A program made the position numbers and the translations under genes. Below the pieces are notes generated by a model that made no database searches, was not told the DNA's origin, and saw only the letters and a list, made by a program, of their open reading frames with translations. Shown here piece by piece: positions 35,054-47,354 of a DNA stretch of 64,000 nucleotides (its first letter is position 1; each line of letters starts with the position of its first letter). Source of the stretch: Leptidea sinapis. Taxonomy: Eukaryota > Arthropoda > Insecta > Lepidoptera > Pieridae. The stretch spans positions 8,308,001 through 8,372,000 of the forward strand of contig NC_066287.1 in the NCBI RefSeq assembly GCF_905404315.1. Reading direction: 5' to 3'.

Positions 35054-35477
35054 CAGTTTTAACTTCAACTTTGTTCATCAAGCCTACAATGCTGTCATCA
35101 CCTTTCATTATATTTCGTAGGTTTGTTTCACCTTTAGCGTCTTCTTTATCATTAGGTATAAAGACCACTTCGTCAAGCCCCTCCGTTGTTATAGGTAATA
35201 TATTATGTTCTTCTTTAAATATTTCTGCTTTTCTATCAGTGAGCCAATCTTCTTCGTAATACCTGTCAAAGACCTTTGTAGTCGCTTTTTCTTCTAACTC
35301 TTTTGTATCTCCTGTAGGCTCTTTCTGAGCAGTGGTGACTGCTATCTCATCAGCATTTTCTTTGACTGGTCTATATAAGTCACTGTGACTGTTGTGTACA
35401 ATGAATATGTCAGAAGTGTTGTCAACTTGACTTGAAATCGTGGTCAAAGTAAAAAAGGGATCATTAATAGCTCGCAT
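35054..35477 (-). CDS. Possible coding exon of an unknown gene
   Basis: An open frame from ATG (35477) begins MRAINDPFFTLTTISSQ. It is rich in acidic residues and Lys/Thr (for example DRYYEEDWLTDRKAEIFKEE). A good splice donor (aaaactg|gtaagg) sits at 35053. Read straight through, the frame stops at 35034 (147 aa). A possible acceptor (tccactag) lies just upstream of the ATG. The amino-acid composition looks like a real soluble protein rather than random AT-rich DNA. No family is recognised and no partner exons were identified. Confidence 0.4.
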
Positions 35478-35607
35478 TGATCATTGATCTAGTGGAGGAA
35501 TTTTGGGTTGTTTTAAAAAAAAACATAAGGAAGCTTGCGGCGGCCTCACTTTTCTGACCTAACTGACACATTAATAACCAAAAAATAATAAGAAAATAAT
35601 AATAATA

Positions 35608-35844
35608 AATCTTAATATATATAAATTACGTGACACGTTGTTTGTCCGTGAAGGGCTCCTAAAGTACTGAACGGATTTAAATGGGGTTTACTTCATGGAG
35701 TGCAGTTTGGTCCAACTTGAGAGATAGGATAGTTTTTATTTCGATTTGGGACCCATAATTATTTTTATTTTCAATATTTGTATTGTATGGACTTATTTTC
35801 TATGAGAGAATATAGTGACGCACGGTTTGACAGTGCTGCTGTGA
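35608..35844 (+). mobile_element. Helitron-like repeat family F, copy 1
   Basis: Starts at tatatataaattacgtgaca, then cgttgtttgtccgtgaag and gggacccataattattttta. It is the inverse of the element at 39195-39612 and merges into the large inverted repeat at 35845. The termini (tatataaattacgtgacac ... gacgttgttctgt) resemble lepidopteran non-autonomous Helitrons, but the class is not proved. Confidence 0.6.
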
Positions 35845-36512
35845 AACAATTTCATTATAGTTAACAACAAGAATGAAAGAATTTCAAACATCAAGAATGC
35901 TCCCTGTATTCTTGATGTTTGAAAATATTATTGAAAAATTCCTATAAAACAGTTTTTTTTTATTATCTACAGAACAACGTCTGTCGGTTCAGCTATATAT
36001 AAAAATAGGATTCATATATATATATATAAATAGGATTCATTTTGTGCCATTAGACCATTAACAAAAAAAAATATTGCACAAGTACTGCTTGATGACAGAA
36101 GAAGGCGCTGATGGGTTCCCATCTAATAAATATAGGTGTTAATTTCAATGAAGCTCATTAAAATATCTTACAATTGTTGTGTTAAATTATGTAGACAACA
36201 ATTACTGTAAGATATTTTAATGAGCTTCATTGAAATTAACACCTATATTTATTAGATGGGAACCCATCAGCGCCTTCTTCTGTCATCAAGCAGTACTTGT
36301 GCAATATTTTTTTTGTTAATGGTCTAATGGCACAAAATCAATCCTATTTATATAATATACTAGCTGAACCGACAGACGTTGTTCTGTAGACAATAAAAAA
36401 CATACTGTTTTATAGGAATTGATCAATAATATTTTCAAACATCAAGAATGCAGGGAGCATTCTTTATATTTGAAATTCTTTCAGTCTTGTTGTTAACTAT
36501 AATGAAATTGTT
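35845..36512. repeat. Large near-perfect inverted repeat (~320-335-bp arms)
   Basis: The left arm (35845-36179) and right arm (36195-36512) are reverse complements with few mismatches, around a centre of about 15 bases (ttaaattatgtaga). Matched blocks include atgacagaagaaggcgctga with its complement tcagcgccttcttctgtcat, and gggttcccatctaataaata. Each arm also holds a smaller palindrome, tttcaaacatcaagaat...attcttgatgtttgaaa in the left arm. The sequence derives from repeat family F. Confidence 0.95.
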
Positions 36513-36591
36513 GTACGTAGGAACTACGATGTATAACGCACGCGCACAATCGACGCCCCAAACAAGTCATTCTATACATTGCCTCTTTGAT

Positions 36592-37145
36592 AATTTATAC
36601 GTCTAGATAGAGCTTGTTGCTGCTAGACAAGCGATGAAAACAGGGCAGGTTTATTACTGTAGTGTGCGTGACAAGCTACGTCTTACACTTGCAATTTATC
36701 TTCTTCTCCTATAAATATAATATAATGAAAATATTCTTTGTTTGAGGCTCTTTCACGCCTAAACCACTGATCTTATCAACATGAAACTACCACCATTCGA
36801 CGCGAAATTTATCCTAGATGGTTTATGTCTACTTATTTTTCTAATTCCAACGTTCCTTCATTAATTTATTTCCTTTTCAAAATATCCCCAGCGAAGCGGG
36901 CGGGAACGGCGAGTTTATTTATTTATGCAAACCTTACAGCATTTCTATTTTACAAATTAATTCCAACTTTAAATTATATACATGTATTGATTATTAAAAT
37001 ATAATGAAATATATAAAAAAGAAGATCATTTGTATGACACTTTGTGTCAGTGTACGTGTATTGCTCAAAATAGAGGTTAACTGTCAACCTCAATTTTTCT
37101 GATGTTTTCACAGCGGTCACACTTTATCTAGACGTATACATGATA
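36592..37145 (+). mobile_element. MITE family M1 split by an insertion
   Basis: The left half (36592-36699) runs from ataatttatacgtctagata to cgtcttacacttgcaattta. The right half (37027-37145) resumes at atttgtatgacactttgtgt and ends atctagacgtata. Undisturbed copies have these two points adjacent. The intervening 36700-37026 is an AT-rich insert with gaggctctttcacgcctaaa and cagcgaagcgggcggg, phrases typical of Helitron-like repeats. Confidence 0.75.
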
Positions 37146-37465
37146 TATGCACTGCCTATATGTTGTACACGGTATCAGAGTTATTAGTGATTTAGGTCAG
37201 AAAAGCAACAATAACAAAAAAAAACTAAATAGGAGACACGCAGTTTATGTTTGATACAAATGCCAAACTCAATACCAATCCTGAAAAATATAAAATTTCC
37301 TAGGTAATTAATTTAACAAAAGTTTCAAGAATTGTGTGGAACAAATCAATCATAAATATACCTTGTTTAATAATAAATATATTTAATATGAGAAATTTGT
37401 AAAAAACAAATAATCTTCGATAGGTATAGTTTGAGTTGTGTGGGCGTGTTTCCCTGAAGTTTTCA

Positions 37466-40400
37466 TTAGAGCCGACTGTAGAATGACTCGTGGCGCACCA
37501 TATCTTTGGAGATGTCGCTTATGGTCGGTGTTCCTGTAACATTTTTACCACTTAATAATTTATCTTTCACATTATATTGTTGGTAATCCAAATATCCAGT
37601 TTGATTTAATAATAGAAAGTATAGCACAATGCCGCCTGTAGGTACATGACTTGTTGGGCTATGTTCATAATATGACCGCGCGGAGCCTCGCGATTGGAGC
37701 ATTCACATAATAGCCTTTAAACTCGCGGCAGTCCGTCATCAACATTACTGAATCTATGGGCACGTCGCGGTCGTCCCAACTCACGAGGGTGACTCGCGAT
37801 TAGAGGTGTTCGCAACGGCTATATATTAAAATCGTGTTATTTTCGCGTTTTAAAACGCCTATTATTTTTTACGCTATAATATATTAGTTTGCTTCGTAGA
37901 ACGACGCGTTTTGATTATCGTTGCAAAAGGAAGTTGTGTCGTGCGCTGTTAAAATAAATATTATTCTACACATTATTACTTTGTAATCGTAATTATAATT
38001 ACTCAGTTAGAAAAATTTAACTTTAATACCTACATTTTACACGTAATTATTATTTCTCTTAATAAGTATATATTTTATTTATGTAATATAATTGATAAAT
38101 TCCAAATCCAAAATCCAGTTTATGACCTTTTTTTAAACTTAAATTCATTTCACTAAACTATTATAAAAATAACTTTTATTTAAGTACAAAAAATCAATTA
38201 CCAATTCAAAATCACTCATAAACGCACGATAATATACCAAATACTACTAATAGTACTAATAATAATCAATAATCAAAATACCTCATACGAAGTTAAGCGA
38301 GCCCTTAGCGGCAACCAAATATAAATATATTCTTTGGTTATAAACGCACTGATATATTCGAACAAAAATAATTTAACGCGTTGCATAGCGGAACAAAATA
38401 TATTCGATTGCCTATTAAAACTGGACTTTCATTTGAATTTAGTTCGTATGCAGTCAGTTTAGAGCAGAATTTGGCATGTAACAAATAGCACGTTTCAAAT
38501 AAATATTAAATGACTTTCATTTGAATTTAGTTCTTATGCCGTCCTCTTAGAGAATAATTTTGCAGGCGGCAAAAATCGCGTATTGAATAAATATTAAATA
38601 ACGCTTGCCAGTTTTAATAAATAATAGATTATATGTTTATAAATATATAATACGTTATTTTATCAGCTATCTAATATAACGAACACCTCTACTCGCGATT
38701 CAAGACGTTGCGCGCGGGCGGAGCGCACCGCGTGATGACGCATTTAATCCGAAAAATCTTAGTGAAGGTTTAAGAATGGCAAATAAGCTTTGTGATTTCT
38801 TTATGAAAATTGATCCGTCTATGGAACGAAGTTTTATTTTTAAGAGGCAAATTGCTAATGCCACTGCTGAATATCAGATTGAACTAAAGGATCTTTTAAA
38901 AACTGCCAAACAAGAAAAAAATACAAAATTCTCTAAACCGTTGCCTAAGCCTAAAGATAATAATTAATAAGTATGGTCAAAAACTTCAATTAAATTGTTT
39001 TGTATTTTGTCATTTAGGCACGTATAAACCCATATAAATTACCATTCCGTATTCACGATTTCTGTATTCGCGGCATATTTACGGAACATATACCCCGCGA
39101 ATAAAGAGCTTTTACTGTAGTACAGATCGTATAGGGGCAATTCGACAAAGATTCGAAGAATATGTTTTATAATAAGATATAATACTTATATATTACTAGC
39201 TGACGCGACGGACGTTGTTCTGTGCATAATGAATAAAATACCGTTTTTTTATGAATTTGTCAATAATATTTCATAACTCCAAGAATTATTTTGTAGAATA
39301 TGCTCCCTGTCAATGACGTTCTATATTATGTATAGAAAGTCATTGCTCTCTGTTGTTAACTATAATGAAATTATTGTTTCACAGTAGAACTGTCAAACCG
39401 TGCGTCACTAAAATATTCTCATAGAAAATATGTCCATACAAAACAAATATTGAAAATAAAAATAATTATGGGTCCCAAATCGAAATAAAAACTATCCTAT
39501 CTCTCAAGTTGGACCAAATTACACTCCATGGAGTAATCCCCATTAAAATCCGATCATTAGTTTAGGAATTCATCGCGGACAAACAACGTGTCACGTAATT
39601 TATATATATTAAGATAAGATAAAAGAGATATTTGTTAGTCTTCTCTTTAATCGTTTAGTAAAGTAACTACTGAATTTTGTCACTTGCCATTTATCTAATA
39701 TATCTACCATTATACTTATAAGTATTATGTTATTCGTTTAAGCTTTCTGGACTATTGATTCATGCGCGCATGTTCTTAAAAATAAACTAAATAATTCACA
39801 TCAGCAGATATAAATTATGTATTTCCTTAGTATATAATATCTTTTGTAAGCACTACAACAATTTAGTGTTCTAACGGGCAAAATAACGAAAAAATAGAAA
39901 GTAAATTAAAATATCGAAAAAATAAATAAATGTAGCTTATTAAAATTAGCCCGTTAGCAAAAGGGAACAAGGGGTTGGTATTTTCAATATGATGCGCTCA
40001 CTTGCGTGTTCCAGAAGCGTTGGTAGCAAGCATAATTATTTACCTGCTATTTGTAGCGTATATTCCAGTTCATTTCGGAAAATTCTGAGCATTCGTTGGA
40101 CCCCTTCAGTACCGCCCACTGTCAACCCCCACAAAGCGGGTCGTCCGACAAAAACCTGTAAAAGAATATACTTTGTATTGATTTTATTATAGTTACTTAT
40201 TGATTGGGAGATAGATAGGAACCTACTTAAATATATTCGGGTGAATATAAGTAGTTTTGCAATTAAAATCCTTATAACATTATGCGCACAATAATTGAAT
40301 AGGTATTCCTCAGAAGAGGTATTTAGTTCGATGCGATTACGGGGCTAAGTTTGCGTCTCCCTTACACCGTCGCTATTTTTAAGACATTTTAATAATTACC

Positions 40401-43400
40401 TTCAAATATGGATTTAAATATCATAGATCATCACATATCGTCACGAGCTTCTTTTTATTCAACGCTGGTCAGGAAGCTATGTCACTATGGCATCGAATCG
40501 AAAAAGGAATCGATATTCTGATTTCATATCTAAACAATAGAATTCAGAAGGTCGACGTGAATGGGAGGAGGTCTCACAAGGGGGTGGGGGTACCACAAGG
40601 GTCTTTTCTTCGACCGTTCCTCTTCCTTATCTATATAAATGATCTTCCTAATCTTATAGAAAAAAATACTTTGTTAACATATTTTCTGATGAAAAAAAAG
40701 CCCGCTGAGTTTGTTGCGCCCATTCTTCTCAGGTCTGAGGTATTCTTTTTGGAATGGGTGGTAGTTTTTGACTTTTAATAAGTGATCTGTGATAATGTCT
40801 GTGTTAAAATTGGGATTTTCTGCAATGGTTTCATCTGGATTTGCAACTGTTACTCGACAGCAGCAAATTACTTAACTGATACTTAGCGGATTGAACAAAA
40901 TTGATAAGAACCTGTTTATATAGAGCGTGTGGAAAGTCAATTATAGTCATGTCATGTCAGTAACTTCTACCGTCGGCAAAATAAAAAGAAATACGCTCAT
41001 CTCTGCGCTGCTTTATCACTTCTGGCTGGGCAAATCGTTACACAGTTGACAGCTTTTGATCCAAGATGGCTTGTGGAGTGAACATGATGTTTCTTTACCC
41101 AAGTGTTTTCAAGCTCAGCTATCGGGTCTTTGGATTGACTTTGGGCCAACATTTCGAGGTTGGCGGAAGATTTAACTTTTGCGATCCGAAATACAGTGTT
41201 TTTCGGGCTATTAAGTCCTAGCTAATACAAACTACCTACCTTTTGATTATTTAGTAAAAAATTCCACTTGGCAGAAGGGAAATACACTTGCTGTAGTTCA
41301 CGCCCCTTGTCACAGGAAACTTTGACATGGGTCACTTATTTTGTGGTATAAATTTTTAAAAACCCGAAAGTGGCTCTTTATCCTAAGGAGGATCTCTTAT
41401 TACAGCGTGATTCTTGGCGAAGGCCTCGTTTCATAATTTACATTCAACCCTGTCCATGGTTTTTCAGTTTGAACCAACTATTTGAGTTCGTAATTCCACC
41501 GTTTGTGCTGCCTACCTGTACATCTTTTTTCCCTTTGTAATAACTATATTTTATATTTAATGCCATAATTGACTTGCCATTTTAGCACCTAGGGCTAAAG
41601 CCTTGTAAACATCCGTCCCGCTTGATACGCCGCCGTCCAGGTACACTTCTACATTATAGTTTCTGACGGCTTCAATCACTTCAGGGAGAGCTTCAATCTG
41701 CAAAATAAACGTAAGGTCTACACTATCCAGAGTAGGGGAGAGCAGGTAGGATTCATACAGTGGTCATATTATTAGTATCCAACACTCTGATGCGTTTGTA
41801 TTTATATGTGTGACTCCCGCGTTTATGGGTATAGTATAACCGCGGAAGCGGCGTGGCAGTACGACTACGAGGTTCGTTGAATCGAGGCGTAACGTGTTTT
41901 CACCCTGCGTAAGTAATTTTTCAATGTACCTTTGAACGTATTTATTACCAATTTTATTTGATCAAATTGTGTTGTAATTTCTTATGGCTCATGAATTGAT
42001 GCCGTAGTTTATAATGTCAGTGTTCCTTTTGAGCTAAGTTTAACGGTTATTTTTATATTAAATTGTTTTGTCAAATATTTAGGTTGGGGCACCTTCGTAC
42101 AGTTATGAATGGGGTGGATTCATACTGTACGAATGCTCCCCCTTGAGGTCAGATAATGTGATTACTTAGACGTTATTTTATTATAGAATCATACCGCGAA
42201 TATATGTCACGGGGCGAGTCCCCTACTAACGGGAGAGGTAGTTGAAGACGAGGATCAGATGTATATGTACAACAACAACAAGCCCTACCTGAAGAAATGG
42301 ATCTCACACCTAATCAACACAGCAGCTGTATCACCCTCTTTACTGTCTTAATTAATTATGTGAGACAGAGCCAGAAATTATGTGACCTTAAATTAGACAG
42401 AAATGCATGCAAAACATCGAAGAATCGTATATTGCCAGTTAATTTGAAGTTCAAGAATATATTTACTGATACATAGGCTGCACTAAAAGTATCGGGAATG
42501 GAATATTTCCACTGTTCCTGTCATATTTAAATCTTTTCAATTGAAAACTCCTTGGTTTTAAAAATCGAATACCATTTATTTATTTAAAAAAAAGAATCTC
42601 GGTCTTGTCACAAGGTCTTGTCAAACTTGTTTAGTCGTCGAGAAAATGGAATTGACTCGAGAAAATTCTAGAGTCCACGCAGGATCCTCAAATGCTGTAT
42701 ACAACATCGTATCAGGTGACAAATCCTGGATATACGCGTACGAACCCGAAAGAAAAAACCAGTCATGAGTTTGGGTGTTCGAAAATGAGTTAAAGCCAAC
42801 AAAAATTGTTCGTTCACGGTGTGTTGCAAAAAAAATGGTGGCCATGTTTGTCTCCAAAACCGGTCATGTTACGACTATTCCTCTTGAGGGACAAAGAACG
42901 GTTAATGCAGAATGGTATGCTAGCATTAGTTTGCCAAAGTTCGTTTCTGAACTCCGTAAAGAGAACTGCAACCGCCGCATCATCCTCCATCACGACAATG
43001 CGAGTTCTCACACCGCGCACAGAACAAAAGAGTTTTTAGAGCAAGAAGACATAGAATTATTAGACCATCCGCTGTACAGCCCCAACCTAAGCCCTAATGA
43101 TTTCTATACTTTCCCTAAGCTAAAGAATAAATTTCGGGGTCAGAGATTTTCATCACCTGAAGAAGCTGTGGACGCCTACAAAACGGCCATTTTGGAGACC
43201 CCCACTTCTGAATGGAATGGGTGCTTCAATGATTGGTTCCATCGTATGGAAAAATGTGCCAAATTTCGCGGAGAATACTTCGAAAAGCAATAAATACATT
43301 TTTAAATAGTAATGTGTCACTTCCTTGATTCCCGAAATTTTCAGTGCCGCCCTCGTACTCCTGAAAAGAACAGATTAGAACAGAAAAATCAAAAGACTTG

Positions 43401-46400
43401 AAGAAGACGTGCATGAGAGAAAACAAAGAACCAGGGAGATGAAACGCGCTTTACACTTGCTAGCAGAGACAAATATCTAAACTAAACCAATGAGACAAAA
43501 GAAAACTGTAGATACTGATAGTGAGAACGAGACTCATATAAGTTAAAGAGAAAATTCTTGTTCTTACTTAAAATAAATGTCTGAAAAGCTTAATATTTAC
43601 AATGAAAATCCTGTTACGACGGAAAACTTAAAAGAATGATTTCTGTTAGTCAAATTCGAAAAGAAAAAAACTGTTCTACATTATATTGGACAGGTGGTAA
43701 GATAATTTCGCCCCACTGGATACCAAGTTTAAGTACTGAGATAAAAGCAAAGTACCTATTATTTGTGTGCCAATTCGTAGTTTTGTATAATAAATACCAG
43801 TGAGTATATAAATATTATTGATTAATTCATTAGGAAATAAGAAAACGTTTTATTATATTGATTTAACGACAAGTGTTCAATTGATTCATCTTTATTAGTT
43901 TTGATCTCAATAAATATGTTGAGTATAAATGCCATTTTAATCACGTTGTATGCAGTCTCACCACTATGCCCCACAGCGTGTACGAAGGTACCACACGTAG
44001 GGGTTGCATTCGTACAATTGCCATTTTTTGGAAAAAGCACCACAAGTAGGTTATAATACTGCATATCAACATACAACTTTGTATTATTATAGCCAGATAT
44101 GCTAGTGATATAGGACTATTAAATATATTTTCAAATAGCTGTAATGCAACATTTTACAAGCCTTAGAGTAAAAAGTGTACGAATCCTACCTGCTCTAACC
44201 TACTTATTTCCTATACATATATCTTGGATATTATGATGTCCTAATAGACAACAGCTATAAACGATATAGGACTAAAGTCACAGGATTAAATTCAAAGAGA
44301 AAGTGTCAAGTATGAAAGATAAGAGTAATCCGAAGTTTTCAAAGAGAAGTATAAGAAAAATAAGGATTACCGTAGATGGAACCCCATCAAGTTGTCTCGC
44401 TCCGTGGTTTGAAACCAATATCCCAGAACAGCCCGCTTGCACAGCCTTTACAGCATCGTCTCCACGCAATATTCCTTTAGCTACAATAGGTAACTTGGTT
44501 ATACTGTAAGCACACATAATATATTATTAATAATTATAGATTAATATACTATGGATCTTCATTTTTTTTTAAATATTAAAAAATATTGTTTCATTTATCT
44601 TTTATTCATTACCTACCTTTTCAGCCATTCAACTTCCTTCCACGTTAAGGTTTTATCAAATAAATTATTCACATAGTTATTTAATCCGCTGCCCTCTCCA
44701 GAACTGTGGATTTTTGTGGACAAATTTCCATCAAAGTTAGCTAATCTGTAAAGTGGAACAATTTTGTATAAAAACGATTGAAAAATAAAAGTACACTTTA
44801 AAAGGTCTGGTAAACTTGATCGTTAGTAATTCTTACTTCAAGTGACGAGGTAGCGTGAATTTGTTGCGCACATCTGCTCTCCGAAGTCCGAAAATGGGCG
44901 TATCGACAGTTAAAGCTATTGCCTTAAATCCCGCTTTTTCAGCTCTTAAAACGAGTTTCTTTGTGATTTCTCTGAAAAATTATAAGTAACGAATCAATAT
45001 CTATTCATTTATAAGACGACTGTAACGTATTTATTACACATTGTCTAAAATTTTGCGTTTACAATTTAAAAAACGTACGTATAACTTTACGCTCTTGCTG
45101 TGTTTTATCAAAACTAAGCATGTAATTGTAGTTTATTAGGTAGAATATGAAGTAAACATAATTTAAAAAAATCTTAAGGGATCTTTTATCTATTACTTTT
45201 TTCCTTAGCCATAGACAACATTTGTTTATAGTTATTACAAATATACTCTCAAGGAAAATTACCTGTCGTTATAAATATAAAGTTGAAACCACTTGACTGC
45301 ATTTGGAGCTGCCTCCGCCACTTCTTCAATAGAGCTCGTTGAAATTGTGCTTAGTGTGTAAATAACGCCTTCAGACTGCGCAGCTTTTTGAAAAAGATTA
45401 AAGTTTTGTAGTTGTTTAGTATTTAGTCATTAAGAGTTCTTACGTTGAGCATATTTTTTTTTGTAGTAAGTCGAGGGTAATACTCAAAGTCGAAGTTTAT
45501 TGTTTTTCTTTCTTACTCTGTGGTGTGATTAATACGTGTAATTTGAGGCGCCTTGTCGTATCGTACCCTTTTTTTCCGAAAGAATAGTCTAAAACTACCT
45601 ATAGATGTATATGCGGGATACTCGGTGGTATCGTAGTCCAAAACCCAAGCGAGAGGGAAACATTGTGACACCTATTTCTAATTTTCTGATCATTTTAATA
45701 CCGATTAACGTAAAATATAATTCTTTTCAATGTAGATAATTGAAAAATATTACTTAGAATTATAATTACAACCTCATAATATTATTGACATGTTAGCTTT
45801 ATTGTGTAGGTACCAAATGATACGCACCCCTCCATTGCCACTCTTAAAAATGTATTAATTTGAAATGCAAATTTGCTAAAGGTAAAATTTTGTACCTTTG
45901 GCATTAGCAGTTTCTCCTTCAGGATGGGCCATTCTCTGCATAGCGGTTGGTGATATTCCTATAGGCATTGATACTCTTTCACCTAATATCGTAGTTTGGA
46001 GATCGAAATTTGTAATTCCAACCAGACATTTCGGTCGTATTCGGAGCCTAAAAGAAACAGATTTATAAATACAAAAATAATCAAAACAATAGTTATGTTA
46101 AAGAGATATTCTGCTAAAGCTTTCCGATATTAGCTTGCTACTAGTACTTTACCCGATTCATATTCACACTAAAATACAGTGTTGGTTTTATTATAATCAA
46201 GAATGCTTATTTAAAAGGAAGATTTTTTCAAACTAAAAAGGTTGCATAACAATAATTGCACGTAGTTATTTGAATTTCTCATGGTATTACAACCTTTTCC
46301 ATGCTGATTCGTTGATACACTAGAATAAATGCTATAAGATACATTCGATCTGAATCTATTAATACTTTTACCTACTGGCTGGTCACATTATACTCACGCT

Positions 46401-47354
46401 GAATGTATTTTTCATTCAAATTAAAATAGAGAACACCGTGACTCTGTGGTTGCAGGTCATTCATTCATATAATTTTGGCGCCATTTATATTGTAATGGTT
46501 ATTCGACGTTACAATTAGTACCAACATTCAGTTATGATAGTATTAATAGAATCATTTGTAACCTGTTAATACATATTATATTGTTTTAGTAATTATATTT
46601 AGTATATTTTTAGTAATTGTAATAATAAATAATCACATGCAAAATCTTAGTGATGTCACTTTATTATGATGTTGGTAGTTTCGTATTATTAAGGTTGGTA
46701 GTAGGGTAACTGTTACGAATTGCTCTCGGCTACTGGGCACTTCTTGTTAGGGCATTCGAAAGTATCGGACGTGCTGGCCTCTGGTCACCCGACTGCCAAA
46801 TTGTTTTAAATCATTAAATGTTAATTCTCACTCTGTCTTCTTCTATTGACCTAAGTCAGAATGAGAAAAAACACTCCTTAGCGGCTGTTTTAAGTTAGCG
46901 GACCATTATTAATAAGGGGGCTATTATTTTGCGACTGGTGTTAAGTTTGAATTAATATTGAGGAGGTTAACATTTTAACACCTTCACTGTTACTATGTTT
47001 TTTTTAATTTTAACTAACTAGAAACTCACTCAATTAATAGGACACATCAACTAAATAATTTAGTTATTGAATGCTAAATTTTATACAACTTATTACCATC
47101 TGTGGATAGTAGACTTCTGGCGCCATTTACTTAATATGCTCAAATGAACTTACTAAGTTTTCTCATTGCACTGTTTTTTTAAATACTCTCTGAAGATCGT
47201 ATGAAGCACAAATAACATACCTTTGGAAGGCTTTTTTATTTTCGGCTAATGTCAATTCATCAGTCGCTCCACTCATGTAATAGTCTCGTGTAGCTTTCGG
47301 CAGCAGTGCTGTTGCTGCATCTTCCAAATCCTTTATACTTATGAATTTCTCCAT
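37466..47354 (-). CDS. HAO1: Peroxisomal (S)-2-hydroxy-acid oxidase (complete, 9 exons)
   Basis: FMN-dependent oxidase of glycolate and other 2-hydroxy acids, producing 2-oxo acids and H2O2 (family knowledge). Exons in transcript order: 47354-47221, 46047-45896, 45383-45263, 44971-44837, 44745-44617, 44503-44371, 41697-41578, 40155-40044, 37533-37466. Phases agree; total 1104 nt, 367 aa (human HAO1 370). FMN and substrate motifs are present: SPTAMQRMAHPEGE (~77-90), YTLSTISTSS (~104), FQLYIYNDR (~128-136), LTVDTP (~157), Lys233 in IVAKG, the active-site SNHGARQLD with His257 and Arg260, LDGGVSSGTDV, and GAKMVFVGRPALWGL. The C-terminus is SRL, a type 1 peroxisome signal. Intron 7 begins with GC (atg|gcaagt at 41577); all others are GT-AG. 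Intron 6 holds a mariner remnant, intron 7 a LINE piece and intron 8 a pogo remnant. Confidence 0.96.
37835..38700. other. AT-rich repeat-like stretch in HAO1 intron 8
   Basis: It contains two near-identical direct repeats of gactttcatttgaatttagt, near 38424 and 38511, each followed by a related ~60-bp block. It is flanked by gttcg(t/c)a-rich sequence and ataacgaacacctctactcg, which partly mirrors agaggtgttcgcaacggcta at 37803. This suggests a MITE with ends near 37800 and 38690. Not classified further. Confidence 0.4.
38740..39118 (+). mobile_element. pogo/Tigger-like DNA transposon remnant
   Basis: A frame ending at 38967 reads SEGLRMANKLCDFFMK, then DPSMERSFIFKRQI, like the C-terminal tail of pogo/Tigger transposases. 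About 150 bp downstream lies a terminus whose reverse complement is acagtaaaagctctttattc followed by gcgggg, typical of Tigger ends. The catalytic domain is missing. Confidence 0.55.
39195..39612 (-). mobile_element. Helitron-like repeat family F, copy 2
   Basis: Begins ctagctgacgcgacggacgt and ends acaacgtgtcacgtaattta. It is the reverse complement of the family at 35608-35860 and carries the same internal blocks, such as aaaataattatgggtccc. The ctag at one end and the hairpin-forming gacgttgttctgt agree with a Helitron 3' end, but no rolling-circle enzyme is encoded. Located in HAO1 intron 8. Confidence 0.65.
40465..40800 (+). mobile_element. LINE family B fragment
   Basis: Encodes SYLNNRIQKVDVNGRRS followed by GVPQGSFLRPFLFLIYINDL, the conserved GVPQGS..GP.LF..YINDL block of LINE reverse transcriptase. 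The frame then jumps to the 3' tail (aaagcccgctgagtttgttg, gggtggtagtttt). The catalytic YADD region is deleted. Located in HAO1 intron 7. Confidence 0.85.
42472..43355 (+). mobile_element. Internally deleted mariner element
   Basis: Terminal inverted repeats are cataggctgcactaaaagta (left) and cgagggcggcactgaaaatt (reverse complement of right), both followed by tcgggaat and both flanked by TA. The transposase part (about 42650-43293) keeps GDKSWIYAYEPE (first catalytic Asp), HHDNASSHTA (second) and HPLYSPNLSPNDFYTFPKLK (third, D34D spacing). A stop interrupts it before 42775. At 884 bp it lacks the N-terminal DNA-binding region of the usual ~1.3-kb element. Non-functional, in HAO1 intron 6. 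Confidence 0.92.

Noticed and set aside
42621..43039. Extra proteins overlapping the mariner on both strands
   Set aside because: They are alternative-frame shadows of the decayed transposase.
47163..47220. Extension of HAO1 exon 1 to VICASYDLQRVFKKTVQ
   Set aside because: It reads past a good GT donor at 47220; splicing at the donor restores the conserved family sequence RLRIRPKCL.
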